From NCBI GenBank assembly GCA_028285035.1, contig JANQQF010000160.1:1-64000 (forward strand): 64,000 nt of DNA, in the 5' to 3' direction. Positions 42,333-50,601 of this stretch are shown one piece after another. Every line of letters begins with the position of its first letter. The stretch's first letter is position 1. The notes below the pieces were generated by a model. The model worked only from the letters and a program-made list of their open reading frames with translations. It ran no database searches and had not been told where the DNA came from. This DNA is from Phycisphaerae bacterium (GTDB lineage: Bacteria > Chloroflexota > Anaerolineae > 4572-78 > J111). The position numbers and the translations under genes are program-made.

Positions 42333-44107
42333 TGATTACGAATACAACCACCACCAATACTTACACCGATATTCAGGCAGCCATTGATGCCACAAATCCG
42401 GGCGATGTGCTAGAAGGGGAAGGCACTCACTACGAACAGTTTTCGTTTACCGGCAAATCAGATATCACCCTGAAAGCCGCGAGCGGGGCGGAGTTCAAGG
42501 TGTCGGGGGCGATTTCCTCAACGATTGGTTGGGTTTACGCGGGGGATGATTTCGACAACAATCATACATTCTGGTATATGACCCCCTCCACGATCAACGG
42601 TATGCAACTCGTGAATGAGATGTATGCCTACTACACCGATGAGTTTGATCAACAACAACGGCTCTGGATATATCCAACGAATGCCGAATGGATAGACCAC
42701 TTGACCGGGGTGGGCGTTTACCCCAATATCGATGGTGATCAGTTGCTAGTACGGATACCGTTTGGGGTCGATAGAGATACCCTGCGCATATCTCAGGCTG
42801 AGTACATCTGTCAGCTATCCAACTCCCAAAACATCACTCTCCAAGGCATTGATTTTGACTGTGCCTCAACCGCCGTCTTGTTCAAGGGGGATTGTGACAA
42901 CAATCTGGTGACCCGCTCGCGCTTTACCAATTTTCACACCGGGGTTTGGTTCAAGGGCACTAGCGCCGACTCTATGAATTCCAACGTAATCAGCTATAAC
43001 TCGTTTGTAAACTTGTGGCGGGATAATGAATGGGGCTGGAAGCAGGTGAAAAAGCCTGGGGTGCCTGACAGGATTGCCAATATGCAAGGCTTTGCTATCA
43101 ATGTGGGCTGCAAAGGCTCGGGTAATATCATCGAAAAGAACTTGATTGATACCACCTTTGACGGGGTGAGAGTCGGCCCCACCAGCGATCTAGGCGGTGA
43201 CCTGGACGGCACAATCGTCCGTCGCAACCTCATTCAGAATTGCCAGGACGATGCGGTCAATCTTGAGTACAAGCACACCAATACGCGAGTGTATCGCAAC
43301 ATTCTGCTTAACAACTTCAAATCCATTTCTGGTGTACCTCACATCGATGGGCCAAGCTATATCTTTCTCAATTTCATCCTGACCGGCGGGCAAATATTGT
43401 ATGATGTTGAGACTGGCGAAATGTGGGACAAGACCAACACCAAACTCTACGCCCACAGTTCAGGACCGTGCCAAAATCTCTACTTCTACAACAACACCTG
43501 GATAGGGGATAAGTACGCCTTTGAAACATCGCCGCCGGTCCTTAATCTGGTCGTCAGAAACAACCTGTTCCGCATTACTGGCAATGGGACATCGCCGCGT
43601 GTGGTCAGTGGGGTTGGCTCCGTGGCTGACGGGGTTGATTTTGATGGGAATGCTTACGACCGACCCAGCGATGTAACAGGTCCACTGGTCACCGATTGGA
43701 ACGGCACCGGGAACCATAACTCACTGGCTGAGGCTATCGCCGCTAGTGCTGTATTTGAGGCCAATGGCTTTGAGGCTGACACCGAGCTTGATACCACCGA
43801 GAGGAATGTCCCAGGCACATCGCCCGTTGTTGGCGCGGCGATTGCGCTTGACCCATCTTGGCCGTGGGATGTTGAACTAGGCGATCAACCCCTTGACACG
43901 GGCTGGTTTCAGCAAGGGCAACCCCTGCCACTGACGATTGATGAGGTGGGGCCAGAGGGCGACACGGCCACCGAGCCGGACCCAGGCACCGGGGGCGGTG
44001 GTAGCAGTGGTGGGTGTCAGTGTGTGTGTATTCCTGTGACTAGGCGGGTGTCTAAGTCGGTCACCGCTCCGATTTCGGAGGTGGTCACGGTGAATGTGAG
44101 GGTTTAG
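42332..44107 (+). CDS. Right-handed parallel beta-helix protein
   Basis: 591 residues. The N-terminus NTYTDIQAAIDATNPGDVLE is the usual entry of pectate-lyase-like beta-helix proteins (ADI-QAAID...GD-V). Solenoid strands run to about residue 460 with asparagine-ladder-like repeats (SQNITLQGIDFDCAST, CDNNLVTRSRFTNFHTG, NTRVYRNILLNNF). The C-terminus has a Gly/Ser linker, CQCVC and a basic beta strand tail. Such folds occur in polysaccharide lyases and in phage tail spikes. ATG 42332 is coupled to the upstream stop. With the preceding gene it looks like a receptor-binding or surface-glycan module. Confidence 0.78.
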   Translation: MITNTTTTNTYTDIQAAIDATNPGDVLEGEGTHYEQFSFTGKSDITLKAASGAEFKVSGAISSTIGWVYAGDDFDNNHTFWYMTPSTINGMQLVNEMYAYYTDEFDQQQRLWIYPTNAEWIDHLTGVGVYPNIDGDQLLVRIPFGVDRDTLRISQAEYICQLSNSQNITLQGIDFDCASTAVLFKGDCDNNLVTRSRFTNFHTGVWFKGTSADSMNSNVISYNSFVNLWRDNEWGWKQVKKPGVPDRIANMQGFAINVGCKGSGNIIEKNLIDTTFDGVRVGPTSDLGGDLDGTIVRRNLIQNCQDDAVNLEYKHTNTRVYRNILLNNFKSISGVPHIDGPSYIFLNFILTGGQILYDVETGEMWDKTNTKLYAHSSGPCQNLYFYNNTWIGDKYAFETSPPVLNLVVRNNLFRITGNGTSPRVVSGVGSVADGVDFDGNAYDRPSDVTGPLVTDWNGTGNHNSLAEAIAASAVFEANGFEADTELDTTERNVPGTSPVVGAAIALDPSWPWDVELGDQPLDTGWFQQGQPLPLTIDEVGPEGDTATEPDPGTGGGGSSGGCQCVCIPVTRRVSKSVTAPISEVVTVNVRV

Positions 44108-44696
44108 GGGGTTGGGGTGGTGGGTTAGTACCAGCTAACTCTGCCTCACAAATTCTGGCAACAAAAGCTATTATTTGATTATAAATTATCCCTAAAGTTT
44201 GGATAAACTCTAGCCGAAGCATCCCTGGTATAATGGGTTGTGACATCCACATTTTAAGCGCCTCACGATGATCATCATTTACATGTGATAAATCACCATA
44301 AATATACATATACATTATATCTGCACGAGTTGGTGGGGCATATCCCTCAATGATTGTCTGAAGAGAAGGAGAGCCATCCAAGAATTCATTCAATCCTATT
44401 CGGGCTTTACTAAATTCTTGTTTCCAATGATCGGACACTCCTGGGTCATTCAAGGCGTTGTTTGCTAACCACCGGAATGAAAAGCGATCATTATCCTGAA
44501 TAAATAGGCGAAAGGTAAGAATAAAGGCATCTATCTGTTCACTGCCTGGACCATAAAACTCAGTCTTGAACGCCTCGCCTTTCTTCCACGATATATCAAG
44601 TTTGATATTTCTTGTTGCGTCGTTAAAACTCAAAGACTCTAGCTTTCTTGATTTTTCAATAAATAATTCAAACGCTCGTTTGGTTTCGTCTCTCAT
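44085..44696 (-). CDS. Unknown helical protein, 203 aa
   Basis: Charged, mostly helical protein (MRDETKRAFELFIEKSRKLE, FILTFRLFIQDNDRFSFRWL) with a Pro-rich C-terminus PPPQPPKPSHSP. ATG 44696 with AAGGGGAG just upstream is chosen over ATGs at 44729. The end overlaps the convergent beta-helix gene by 23 bp. A promoter of the shared TTTTTGCTGTATAGT class lies upstream. Function unknown. Confidence 0.65.
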   Translation of the reverse strand: MRDETKRAFELFIEKSRKLESLSFNDATRNIKLDISWKKGEAFKTEFYGPGSEQIDAFILTFRLFIQDNDRFSFRWLANNALNDPGVSDHWKQEFSKARIGLNEFLDGSPSLQTIIEGYAPPTRADIMYMYIYGDLSHVNDDHREALKMWMSQPIIPGMLRLEFIQTLGIIYNQIIAFVARICEAELAGTNPPPQPPKPSHSP

Positions 44697-44730
44697 AGCA
44701 CTCCCCTTAGTTAAATATACATACATCAAC

Positions 44731-44760
44731 TATACAGCAAAAATGGGGGATTGTTTAGGA
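44731..44760 (-). promoter_or_regulatory. Shared promoter element, copy 2
   Basis: On the - strand TAAACA, a 17-nt spacer ending CATTTTTGCTG, then TATAGT, about 35 bp before ATG 44696. It overlaps the 3' end of the next - strand gene. It matches the elements near 29375 and 31774. Confidence 0.5.
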
Positions 44761-45516
44761 GTCGTTCAAGTTCAATTCATCAAGTTGAGACACAGCCACG
44801 CTCAAAGTTTCTATCATTCTACCTAACACCTCTTCATTATGTCTTTTTATTGCCTCAAGCGCATAGTATCTTAAAACGATAAGCTCTGTGGTATATGGCG
44901 GAAAATCTGCAAGCCCTTTTTCCACACCAGAGTACATACGTATTAAGTCAACATAGGCCTCTTTAATCGCCTGCAAAGATATTTTTAACCCTGAAGTATT
45001 CAGCCCTTCCCCATTAGAAGAAAATCTTTTAACCGCCTTCATCATTAAAATTATTGTCAAATCAAGATGCACAGCTAGGTTTAAACTTGTAGTATTGAGT
45101 GCCTCAATAAATGACCGAAGTACTGCAGAAAATTCACCAGAAAACTCGGATTCATCAGTACCTCGAGAGAATTCTACCAGTGCTACATAGACGTTTTTTA
45201 TCTTTTCTGTTTGCGAAGTAAACATCTCGATTAAATCTTGAAGTGATAGTTGTGATTTAACAAGTAAGTCCTTATTGGATTCGTCTAAGATTGTAGTCTC
45301 AAAATCTAAAATAGGCATAGGGGAAAAATCTTGTTCTGATAAGATATCTAATTGCTCTTTGAGTTCATCTATTTTATCCTCATAATCTTCCATCTCTAAC
45401 TTGTCGGGAATTGGAAATGAATTTCCAAGCCTAGCTTCTTTTAGTTTTAATTCATTCAGGTAACGAATCCTTATATTAAGTTCTTTTTCTAGTTGTTTGC
45501 GCTTATCATCTGTCAT
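44755..45516 (-). CDS. Unknown helical protein with effector-associated-type N-terminal coiled coil
   Basis: 253 residues, nearly all helical. The first ~65 residues (KELNIRIRYLNELKLKEARL, then PDKLEMEDYEDKIDELKEQL) align with the C-terminal tail of the ROCO protein (LRLKQRRLQELEKQVALMG, then PPEIKMEIEDLEKDIDDLKS). This L-x-R-L-x-x-L-E-x-Q-A-x-x-G-x-x-x-P-x-x-x-x-E-I-E motif is widespread in STAND/CHAT-type conflict proteins as an adaptor. The rest is an uncharacterised helical bundle. ATG 45516 is preferred, since the upstream in-frame ATG 45579 would start inside a terminator hairpin. Confidence 0.65.
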   Translation of the reverse strand: MTDDKRKQLEKELNIRIRYLNELKLKEARLGNSFPIPDKLEMEDYEDKIDELKEQLDILSEQDFSPMPILDFETTILDESNKDLLVKSQLSLQDLIEMFTSQTEKIKNVYVALVEFSRGTDESEFSGEFSAVLRSFIEALNTTSLNLAVHLDLTIILMMKAVKRFSSNGEGLNTSGLKISLQAIKEAYVDLIRMYSGVEKGLADFPPYTTELIVLRYYALEAIKRHNEEVLGRMIETLSVAVSQLDELNLNDS

Positions 45517-45537
45517 GAGGCCGCCCTTTTTGTAACA

Positions 45538-45576
45538 AAAAAGCCCTACCAAACTAATGGCAGAGCTTTCATTTTT
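45538..45576 (-). terminator. Terminator-like hairpin in the leader of the 45516 gene
   Basis: On the - strand AAGCTCTGCCA pairs (two wobbles) with TGGTAGGGCTT, then TTTTTG. It lies 22-60 bp upstream of ATG 45516, so it is positioned either to stop upstream transcription or as an attenuator. Confidence 0.65.
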
Positions 45577-45645
45577 CATTAAGAATGAGGGCAGATGTGT
45601 ACAAAGGTCGATCTCTCCCAGTGGTAAAACAATCTATCTATCAGG

Positions 45646-45676
45646 AGAAAAAAAAGTCCCTCATTGGTGATGAGGG
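45646..45676 (-). terminator. Terminator of tRNA-Leu
   Basis: On the - strand CCCTCAT-CACCA-ATGAGGG is followed by AC and eight T residues, 15 nt after the tRNA 3' end. Confidence 0.85.
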
Positions 45677-45690
45677 TGCCCTCATTCAGA

Positions 45691-45774
45691 TGGGCCGGGA
45701 GGGATTTGAACCCTCACGAGTTTTACCTCACTAGATCCTAAGTCTAGCACGTCTGCCAATTCCGCCACCGGCCC
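45691..45774 (-). tRNA. tRNA-Leu (anticodon UAG)
   Basis: 84-nt class II tRNA. Acceptor GGGCCGG pairs with CCGGCCC. The anticodon stem CTAGA/TCTAG holds the loop CTTAGGA with anticodon TAG, which reads CUA leucine codons. A long variable arm (TGAGGTAAAACTCG) and the T loop GGTTCAAATCC are present. The discriminator is A and no CCA is encoded, so CCA must be added after transcription. It forms its own unit with a terminator. Confidence 0.96.
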
Positions 45775-45909
45775 GTAAATAATTGGGGAATGATATGAGG
45801 CCGAAATTTTATCACTACTTTGGTCTAAAGTCAAAGGGAGGGACAGGGATTGGGTTTGTTTGTATTCCCCACCTTTCTCTTCTTCTAGCCTGCCAATCTT
45901 CCCACGTTG

Positions 45910-45918
45910 TGGTATAAT
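45910..45918 (+). promoter_or_regulatory. Extended -10 promoter of a leaderless gene
   Basis: TGGTATAAT ends seven bases before ATG 45926. No Shine-Dalgarno fits in between. The same arrangement is seen before 38444. Confidence 0.65.
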
Positions 45919-45925
45919 CCGTCAA

Positions 45926-46624
45926 ATGAACGACGACAAAACCTTTCAAAACATCTTGTGGCGGGAATGGCGAAATTGCCGAACGTCAGACTATGCCCAA
46001 CAGTTATTCGAGCTCGTAGCCGATTTTCCAGTTGGCTGGGGGGCGCAAGTCACATTGATGATCCTTGATGGCCTATTGGGTATGGTCCTTGGGCTACTGG
46101 TTGGCTTCTTGATCACGACAGAGGGGGCGGTGATTTTTCCGATGATTACGGCGGGGGGGGCGATTGGCATAGCTCGCGGTTTTTTAGCCGCCCGATCCTT
46201 ATCCTGGCGGCAATGGCTCACCCGCCTCTCTTTCGGCCTGCCGACGACAGAACCAAATAGTCGTTTGGCCTTGGCCATTGTTGGCCTGTTATTGATTGGT
46301 GTTATCTTCAGTCCGCTGGTGTGGCTCATCGTCTTAGGGCTGTTTTGGGGAATGAGCGGCGTCTTACACTGGATGAGTCAGGGGGGCCTAAACTCAACCC
46401 AAATTCGCACCTATCGGGCTTGGTATGGGTGGTGGCGGAGTCGACCTGATATTCCAAAAGTTGAGGCTGCCCTCAAGTGGGCTAAAGTAAATGACCTGCC
46501 CAAACCACGCCCTCGAATGAGTGCAACAGAGGCTCTGCTGAACCCACCGCCACCACCAGTAGAGATCGACTTCGAGGCGATGGCACAGTTCACTCGCAAC
46601 CGTGCGGCTGAAGTTGAGTATTAA
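45926..46624 (+). CDS. Leaderless membrane protein of unknown function
   Basis: 232 residues. The cytosolic head MNDDKTFQNILWREWRNCRT precedes two pairs of hydrophobic helices (about 38-85 and 115-155) and a soluble C-terminal ~75 residues with a Pro run (NPPPPPVEIDFEAMAQF). ATG 45926 follows an extended -10 by seven bases, so earlier in-frame ATG 45860 would lie upstream of the promoter and is rejected. The 250-bp gap after it (to 46873) holds no feature I can support. Confidence 0.7.
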   Translation: MNDDKTFQNILWREWRNCRTSDYAQQLFELVADFPVGWGAQVTLMILDGLLGMVLGLLVGFLITTEGAVIFPMITAGGAIGIARGFLAARSLSWRQWLTRLSFGLPTTEPNSRLALAIVGLLLIGVIFSPLVWLIVLGLFWGMSGVLHWMSQGGLNSTQIRTYRAWYGWWRSRPDIPKVEAALKWAKVNDLPKPRPRMSATEALLNPPPPPVEIDFEAMAQFTRNRAAEVEY

Positions 46625-46873
46625 AGAATGAAAAAGACATAGTTTCTGCATTGAGAGCCTGCTTGTCACCCTAAAAATATGAAAGTTATTTAACCCTTAG
46701 TCCTAGATAAATCATCAAATGCCCCAAGCAGGTCGCGCTGTTTGGATTTTTATCGCAAAAGCACTTATAATAATCTTATGATCTTTTTTGGGTCCGGTTT
46801 ACGTAACTGATTGACCCAAGCTGCACTTTGTGTAAAATTAGGCAGACCATTCGCAGCAAGGTGGTAGCAGACA

Positions 46874-47755
46874 TTGTCTGAAAATACAGCCCAAAACTCA
46901 AATTCATCAAAACCCACCCTTTATTTTCACCACGCTGGCCTCACCGATACGGGCATGCTTCGTGACCATAACGAAGATGATTATATGCTACCCGTCCAGC
47001 TTGATATGGACACCCTCAATTTAAAAGGCCATCTTTATGTTTTGGCTGATGGAATGGGGGGGCACCAAAAAGGCGAAGTGGCGTCGGCAGTAACCGTTGA
47101 GGCCGTGCCGTCTGTCTACTACGATGTCATCCCTCAAATTTCCAATGAAAATTCAGAAGAAGTGATTATCACTGCCCTTTCCCAGGCCATTGCCCAAGCC
47201 AACGATCAAGTGTTAGAGGCAACCGAAGGGGGAGGCACGACGATTGTTACGGCCGTTCTACACCACAACTTGCTCGTTGCGATGAATGTTGGTGATTCCC
47301 GGGCCTATCTCCTGCGTGATCAAAGGCTACAGGTCATCAGCCGCGATCATTCATTGGTGTCACGTCTTGTTGAAATGGGCAAAATTACCGAAGAAGAAGC
47401 CCTCACCCACCCACGCCGCAATGTCCTCTATCAAGCCTTGGGGCAGGGTCCCGATTTAGAAATTCATGTCTTTTCCGAACGTATTCAACAAAATGATCTC
47501 ATTATTTTGTGCAGTGATGGTTTGTGGGGTGAAATTGATGAAGCCGATCTCAAGGCGACCTTAATGGCAGCCCCATCCCCTCAGCTAGCCGCCCAGCAGT
47601 TAGTCGATCTGGCCAATAACGCTGGGGGCCCCGATAACATCACGGTCATCATCATCAAAGTGACCGATACTGAACCCCCCGAAAGTCAGTACACTGATCC
47701 AACCCCGACGATTCACCCTGAAGATACACAGCCATCGTCAAATTTTAATTTTTAA
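46874..47755 (+). CDS. PP2C-family serine/threonine phosphatase (PrpC/Stp-like)
   Basis: 293 residues with all PPM motifs: LTDTGMLRDHNEDDYML, LADGMGGH, GDSRAYLLRD, SRDHSLV, LCSDGLW and GGPDNITVIII. The metal-binding aspartates are present. It removes phosphate from Ser/Thr of proteins phosphorylated by Hanks-type kinases, though none is encoded in this window. The start is a TTG at 46874 (AAGGTGG upstream), since no ATG precedes the N-terminal motif in frame. The Thr/Pro-rich C-terminal 30 residues are disordered. It is 11 bp before a small membrane protein. Confidence 0.93.
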   Translation: MSENTAQNSNSSKPTLYFHHAGLTDTGMLRDHNEDDYMLPVQLDMDTLNLKGHLYVLADGMGGHQKGEVASAVTVEAVPSVYYDVIPQISNENSEEVIITALSQAIAQANDQVLEATEGGGTTIVTAVLHHNLLVAMNVGDSRAYLLRDQRLQVISRDHSLVSRLVEMGKITEEEALTHPRRNVLYQALGQGPDLEIHVFSERIQQNDLIILCSDGLWGEIDEADLKATLMAAPSPQLAAQQLVDLANNAGGPDNITVIIIKVTDTEPPESQYTDPTPTIHPEDTQPSSNFNF

Positions 47756-47766
47756 ATAGGTAACTC

Positions 47767-48096
47767 ATGATTAATTTTTCCAATGTGGAACAAGCAGTTC
47801 AAGCGTTGAAATCTCAATATGCCGCTGGTAGCTTGAATAATGAGGAGTTTCAGGCGAAGTTAATGGAACTCATTGACTCTGACCCCGATGGGTCCTACTG
47901 GATGATCGGCCAAAATAGCAATGAGTGGTATCGATTTGATGGCAATAGTTGGGTCACCGACACCCCTAACCTCGCCTCAGCAGAGACAGCCCTATCTCTA
48001 GACCAAGCCAATTGGGATAATATCGACCTAAACTGGTTGCTCACCAGCCTGATTATCCTACTTGCCATCGGCAGCATCGTCTATATTTCTGCCTAA
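47767..48096 (+). CDS. Small C-tail-anchored protein with SHOCT-like helix pair
   Basis: 109 residues. The N-terminus (VEQAVQALKSQYAAGSLNNEEFQAKLMEL) resembles SHOCT-type helical hairpins. A W-containing strand region (GSYWMIGQNSNEWYRFDGNSW) recalls small W-x-G-x-x-W peptide-binding folds. A single C-terminal membrane helix (NWLLTSLIILLAIGSIVYIS) ends the protein. It is in an operon with the PP2C phosphatase, so it may anchor or be regulated by it. Function otherwise unknown. Confidence 0.65.
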   Translation: MINFSNVEQAVQALKSQYAAGSLNNEEFQAKLMELIDSDPDGSYWMIGQNSNEWYRFDGNSWVTDTPNLASAETALSLDQANWDNIDLNWLLTSLIILLAIGSIVYISA

Positions 48097-48257
48097 CAAA
48101 ATCAGCAAAATAATTTAAATATTTTAAGGGGAATGCATCTGTATTCTCCTTTTTGATTCAAATTTCGAATAAGGCTTTATATTAGTATATGCATCTTGAC
48201 ATCTATAAAAATATGACTATCATACTTCGACTAGTACTTTTGGGTACGACCAACCAG

Positions 48258-48286
48258 TTGATTTCAAATTACAAACCTGATATACT
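48258..48286 (+). promoter_or_regulatory. Promoter of khpA
   Basis: TTGATT (48258-48263), a 17-bp spacer and TATACT (48281-48286) with an extended TGA in front. The start would be near 48293, 60 nt before the ATG. A weaker TTGACA/CATACT pair lies at 48196-48226. Confidence 0.65.
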
Positions 48287-48354
48287 GGTTCAAATGACAA
48301 TCTAACTATTCAAACTAGTCATTAGTATTTATTTCGAATTGGGAGGTTCGAAAA

Positions 48355-48591
48355 ATGGGAGATCTAAAAGATTTAACTCTACACATGGCACGCGCGGTCG
48401 TCAGCAACTCGGACAAGGTAAGTTGCGAAGAAGTCGAAGGCTCTTCGATGATTGTCTTAGAACTACAGGTTGATCCTGAAGATATGGGCCGAATCATCGG
48501 GAAAGAGGGCCGAGTGGCAAACGCAATGCGAACACTGCTTCGCACCAGCGCCGCAAAAAACGGCAAACGTGTCAACCTCGAAATTCTCTAG
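48355..48591 (+). CDS. khpA: KH-domain RNA-binding protein KhpA
   Basis: 78 residues forming a single KH domain with GRIIGKEGRVANAMRTLL, where the GKEG loop contacts RNA. KhpA usually pairs with KhpB and regulates division and cell-wall genes in Gram-positives by binding RNA. The gene often lies between rpsP and rimM, but here it stands alone with its own promoter and terminator. GGGAGG precedes the ATG. Confidence 0.93.
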   Translation: MGDLKDLTLHMARAVVSNSDKVSCEEVEGSSMIVLELQVDPEDMGRIIGKEGRVANAMRTLLRTSAAKNGKRVNLEIL

Positions 48592-48611
48592 TAACAACTA
48601 GACAATGACGG

Positions 48612-48641
48612 AAAGCTCCTACAATCGTAGGAGCTTTTTTT
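48612..48641 (+). terminator. Terminator of khpA
   Basis: AAAGCTCCTA-CAATCG-TAGGAGCTTT followed by T residues, 20 bp after the stop codon. Confidence 0.92.
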
Positions 48642-48666
48642 GTTTACAAACAAAAGGCAAATTGTG

Positions 48667-49176
48667 TTATGTCACATTTGCTACTGATTGGGCCAAAACA
48701 CGCTTCACCACCTCAGGTGACACTGCCTCCCCCGTTTCACAATAATGCTTAAGCCCAACTAAAACCTGAGGCAGTCCTGTCTCAAATTGCCTTTTTAGAA
48801 ACAGTTGATTGAGTAACGTGCCAATCACCCCAAACTTGAGGGCGTAATCAAAGGTAAAGGTGACGACAGTTTGATTACCTTCAGGCTTCAAAACCATCGT
48901 CCCTTCCGCTTTTTGAAACGGTGGCACGCCTCGGCTATCGTAGACTGCTGACGTATAACGGTTACCTTCATCCCAAGCAACAATCTCCTCCTGCAAACTC
49001 CCCATTGGGGTAAGATCGAAGTGACGACGGATGCCTACTCCTTGTTTTTCGGTCGATGTATAACGCGAGGCGCGAATACTAGGGCTAAATTTATGAACAC
49101 CGCCATAATCAGCTAAGATTGCCCATACTTGTGCTTGAGGGGCATTGATACGAATTTCGGTTACGATTTGAGTCAT
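48667..49176 (-). CDS. SRPBCC/START-like (polyketide cyclase) family protein
   Basis: 169 residues. It begins TQIVTEIRINAPQAQVWAIL, followed by the beta strands and long C-terminal helix of the helix-grip fold. It binds a hydrophobic ligand in the cavity. ATG 49176 with GGGAGGG in front is chosen over 49188. It is 14 bp after the DUF1330-like gene and likely in one operon with it. Confidence 0.85.
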   Translation of the reverse strand: MTQIVTEIRINAPQAQVWAILADYGGVHKFSPSIRASRYTSTEKQGVGIRRHFDLTPMGSLQEEIVAWDEGNRYTSAVYDSRGVPPFQKAEGTMVLKPEGNQTVVTFTFDYALKFGVIGTLLNQLFLKRQFETGLPQVLVGLKHYCETGEAVSPEVVKRVLAQSVANVT

Positions 49177-49190
49177 TATCCCTCCCATCT

Positions 49191-49472
49191 CTAGCCTAAC
49201 AGCGTGATCAACATATTTAACTCACCATCACGGATATGTTTACCCTGCTGATACGCGTCTGACTCATACCAATTTCGGGCCACTTCTGCTGAAGGAAAAC
49301 GTAACATCACACTCATTTGTCGGGGACTATCCCCCTCTAACGCCTCGTTGGCTGTAGGCGGCATAAAGAACTCCGCCTGATAAGCTTGGGTTGTCTCCAT
49401 CACCAATTTCCCGTGCTTTTCTAAAATCTCTTGGTTTGTTGGATCGAATTGAAATAGGATATAAGCTGACAT
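49191..49472 (-). CDS. DUF1330-like small ferredoxin-fold protein
   Basis: 93 residues. The pattern SAYILFQFDPTNQEILEKHG plus VMLRFPSAEVARNWYESDAY...IR is that of DUF1330 dimeric alpha/beta-barrel proteins. No activity is established. It lies in the - strand group between the lipoprotein hydrolase and the SRPBCC gene, all downstream of the WYL regulator. Confidence 0.8.
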   Translation of the reverse strand: MSAYILFQFDPTNQEILEKHGKLVMETTQAYQAEFFMPPTANEALEGDSPRQMSVMLRFPSAEVARNWYESDAYQQGKHIRDGELNMLITLLG

Positions 49473-49499
49473 TTTTTGTCTCCTCAGTTAACATTTTGT

Positions 49500-50450
49500 T
49501 TAGTTTGTTTGTTGGGCTTCAACTATCCGGTCGAGCCACTCATTAACAAAGTGGTTGAACAAATCAGGTTGCTCCATATGTAGGCCATGTCCAGCGCGAT
49601 CCAACACAGCGTAAGTGGCCCGGGGGTAGTATTGCAGCAGTTGTATCGCATCTTCATAACCAGTGACAGTGTCGTGCTTACCGGTCAGAATCAACACAGG
49701 CTGCTCATAAGGGTTGGGCAAATCATCCACTGCAAAAGTGAAGCCATAATTCTCAGAAATTCGACCCAGAATCTCCTCATCGGCCAGCTCTATTCCCGCC
49801 ACAACCTCCATCTGTCGAGCCAAGACTGCATCATCTTGCACGACCAAAATTGAGCCTAAAAATTGATCGAGGGGTGCCGGGAATTGGGCCAGTCCTTCTG
49901 GGTTACTGACAATGACGCGTTGCGGAGGTAATACCCGCTCCTCACGACTATCCGGCACAGATGGGACCAACAGCATCATCCCATCAATTTGTTCCTGCTT
50001 TCTATGAAGTAAGCCGCGGGCCAGATAGCCTCCATAGGAAAAACCAACCACCAAAATGTGTTCATCGGGAAAAACGTCATCCATAAACTGGGCCAACACA
50101 TCGACTACATCATCGTTACCAGTTAACCACGAGCCCCCTGTAGCTTCTCCCATTCCAGGAAGATCAAGGTAAATGCGTTTCCATCCCTCACGTTGACTAA
50201 ACACAGGCTCAAAAGCCCCAACCATCGAGCGATGGTCTGTCGGCCAGCCGTGCAACATCAAAACAGGTTGCCCCTCACCAACCACTTTATAAGGTAGTGT
50301 CAAATCTCGTAATTGATACGTCATTATCTCTCCCTCCTCGGTGGCAGCCATAGCTGGTTGGGCCGCTCCCTCAGTTGCCTGTTGCGTTGAGCCACAGCCG
50401 CTCAATATCATCAAAAGAATTAACCATCCGCTAAAATGCTTCAAGGTCAT
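49500..50450 (-). CDS. Lipoprotein alpha/beta hydrolase
   Basis: 316 residues. A signal with lipobox LILLMILSGC places it on the outer face of the membrane. Hydrolase motifs are LMLHGWPTDH, the nucleophile elbow GFSYGGY, the acid in LTGKHDTVTG and the histidine in DRAGHGLHM. A substrate is not evident. Its upstream region holds the palindrome CGTTCGAACG. Confidence 0.88.
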   Translation of the reverse strand: MTLKHFSGWLILLMILSGCGSTQQATEGAAQPAMAATEEGEIMTYQLRDLTLPYKVVGEGQPVLMLHGWPTDHRSMVGAFEPVFSQREGWKRIYLDLPGMGEATGGSWLTGNDDVVDVLAQFMDDVFPDEHILVVGFSYGGYLARGLLHRKQEQIDGMMLLVPSVPDSREERVLPPQRVIVSNPEGLAQFPAPLDQFLGSILVVQDDAVLARQMEVVAGIELADEEILGRISENYGFTFAVDDLPNPYEQPVLILTGKHDTVTGYEDAIQLLQYYPRATYAVLDRAGHGLHMEQPDLFNHFVNEWLDRIVEAQQTN

Positions 50451-50543
50451 ACATCTCTCCTTAAATTACTCTTCGAATTTTCAAAATCAGTTATGCAAAA
50501 AACGGGGAAGACAAACACCTCCTACAAAATAGTTTTTAGCTAC

Positions 50544-50553
50544 GTTCGAACGA
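50544..50553. promoter_or_regulatory. Palindrome upstream of the lipoprotein hydrolase gene
   Basis: CGTTCGAACG is a perfect 10-bp palindrome about 95 bp before the hydrolase start and 50 bp before the WYL gene stop. On the - strand it directly follows an A/T-rich TAGAATTAT. It is a candidate site for the adjacent WYL regulator. Confidence 0.4.
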
Positions 50554-50601
50554 TAATTCTATTTTAGAGGGGGTTTGTGACACCTGTATGTCAGTTGGGG
50601 A

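Noticed and set aside
45860..45925. Upstream start (ATG 45860) for the leaderless membrane protein
   Set aside because: It would begin upstream of the extended -10 box and add a low-complexity Ser/Pro stretch unlike the rest of the protein.
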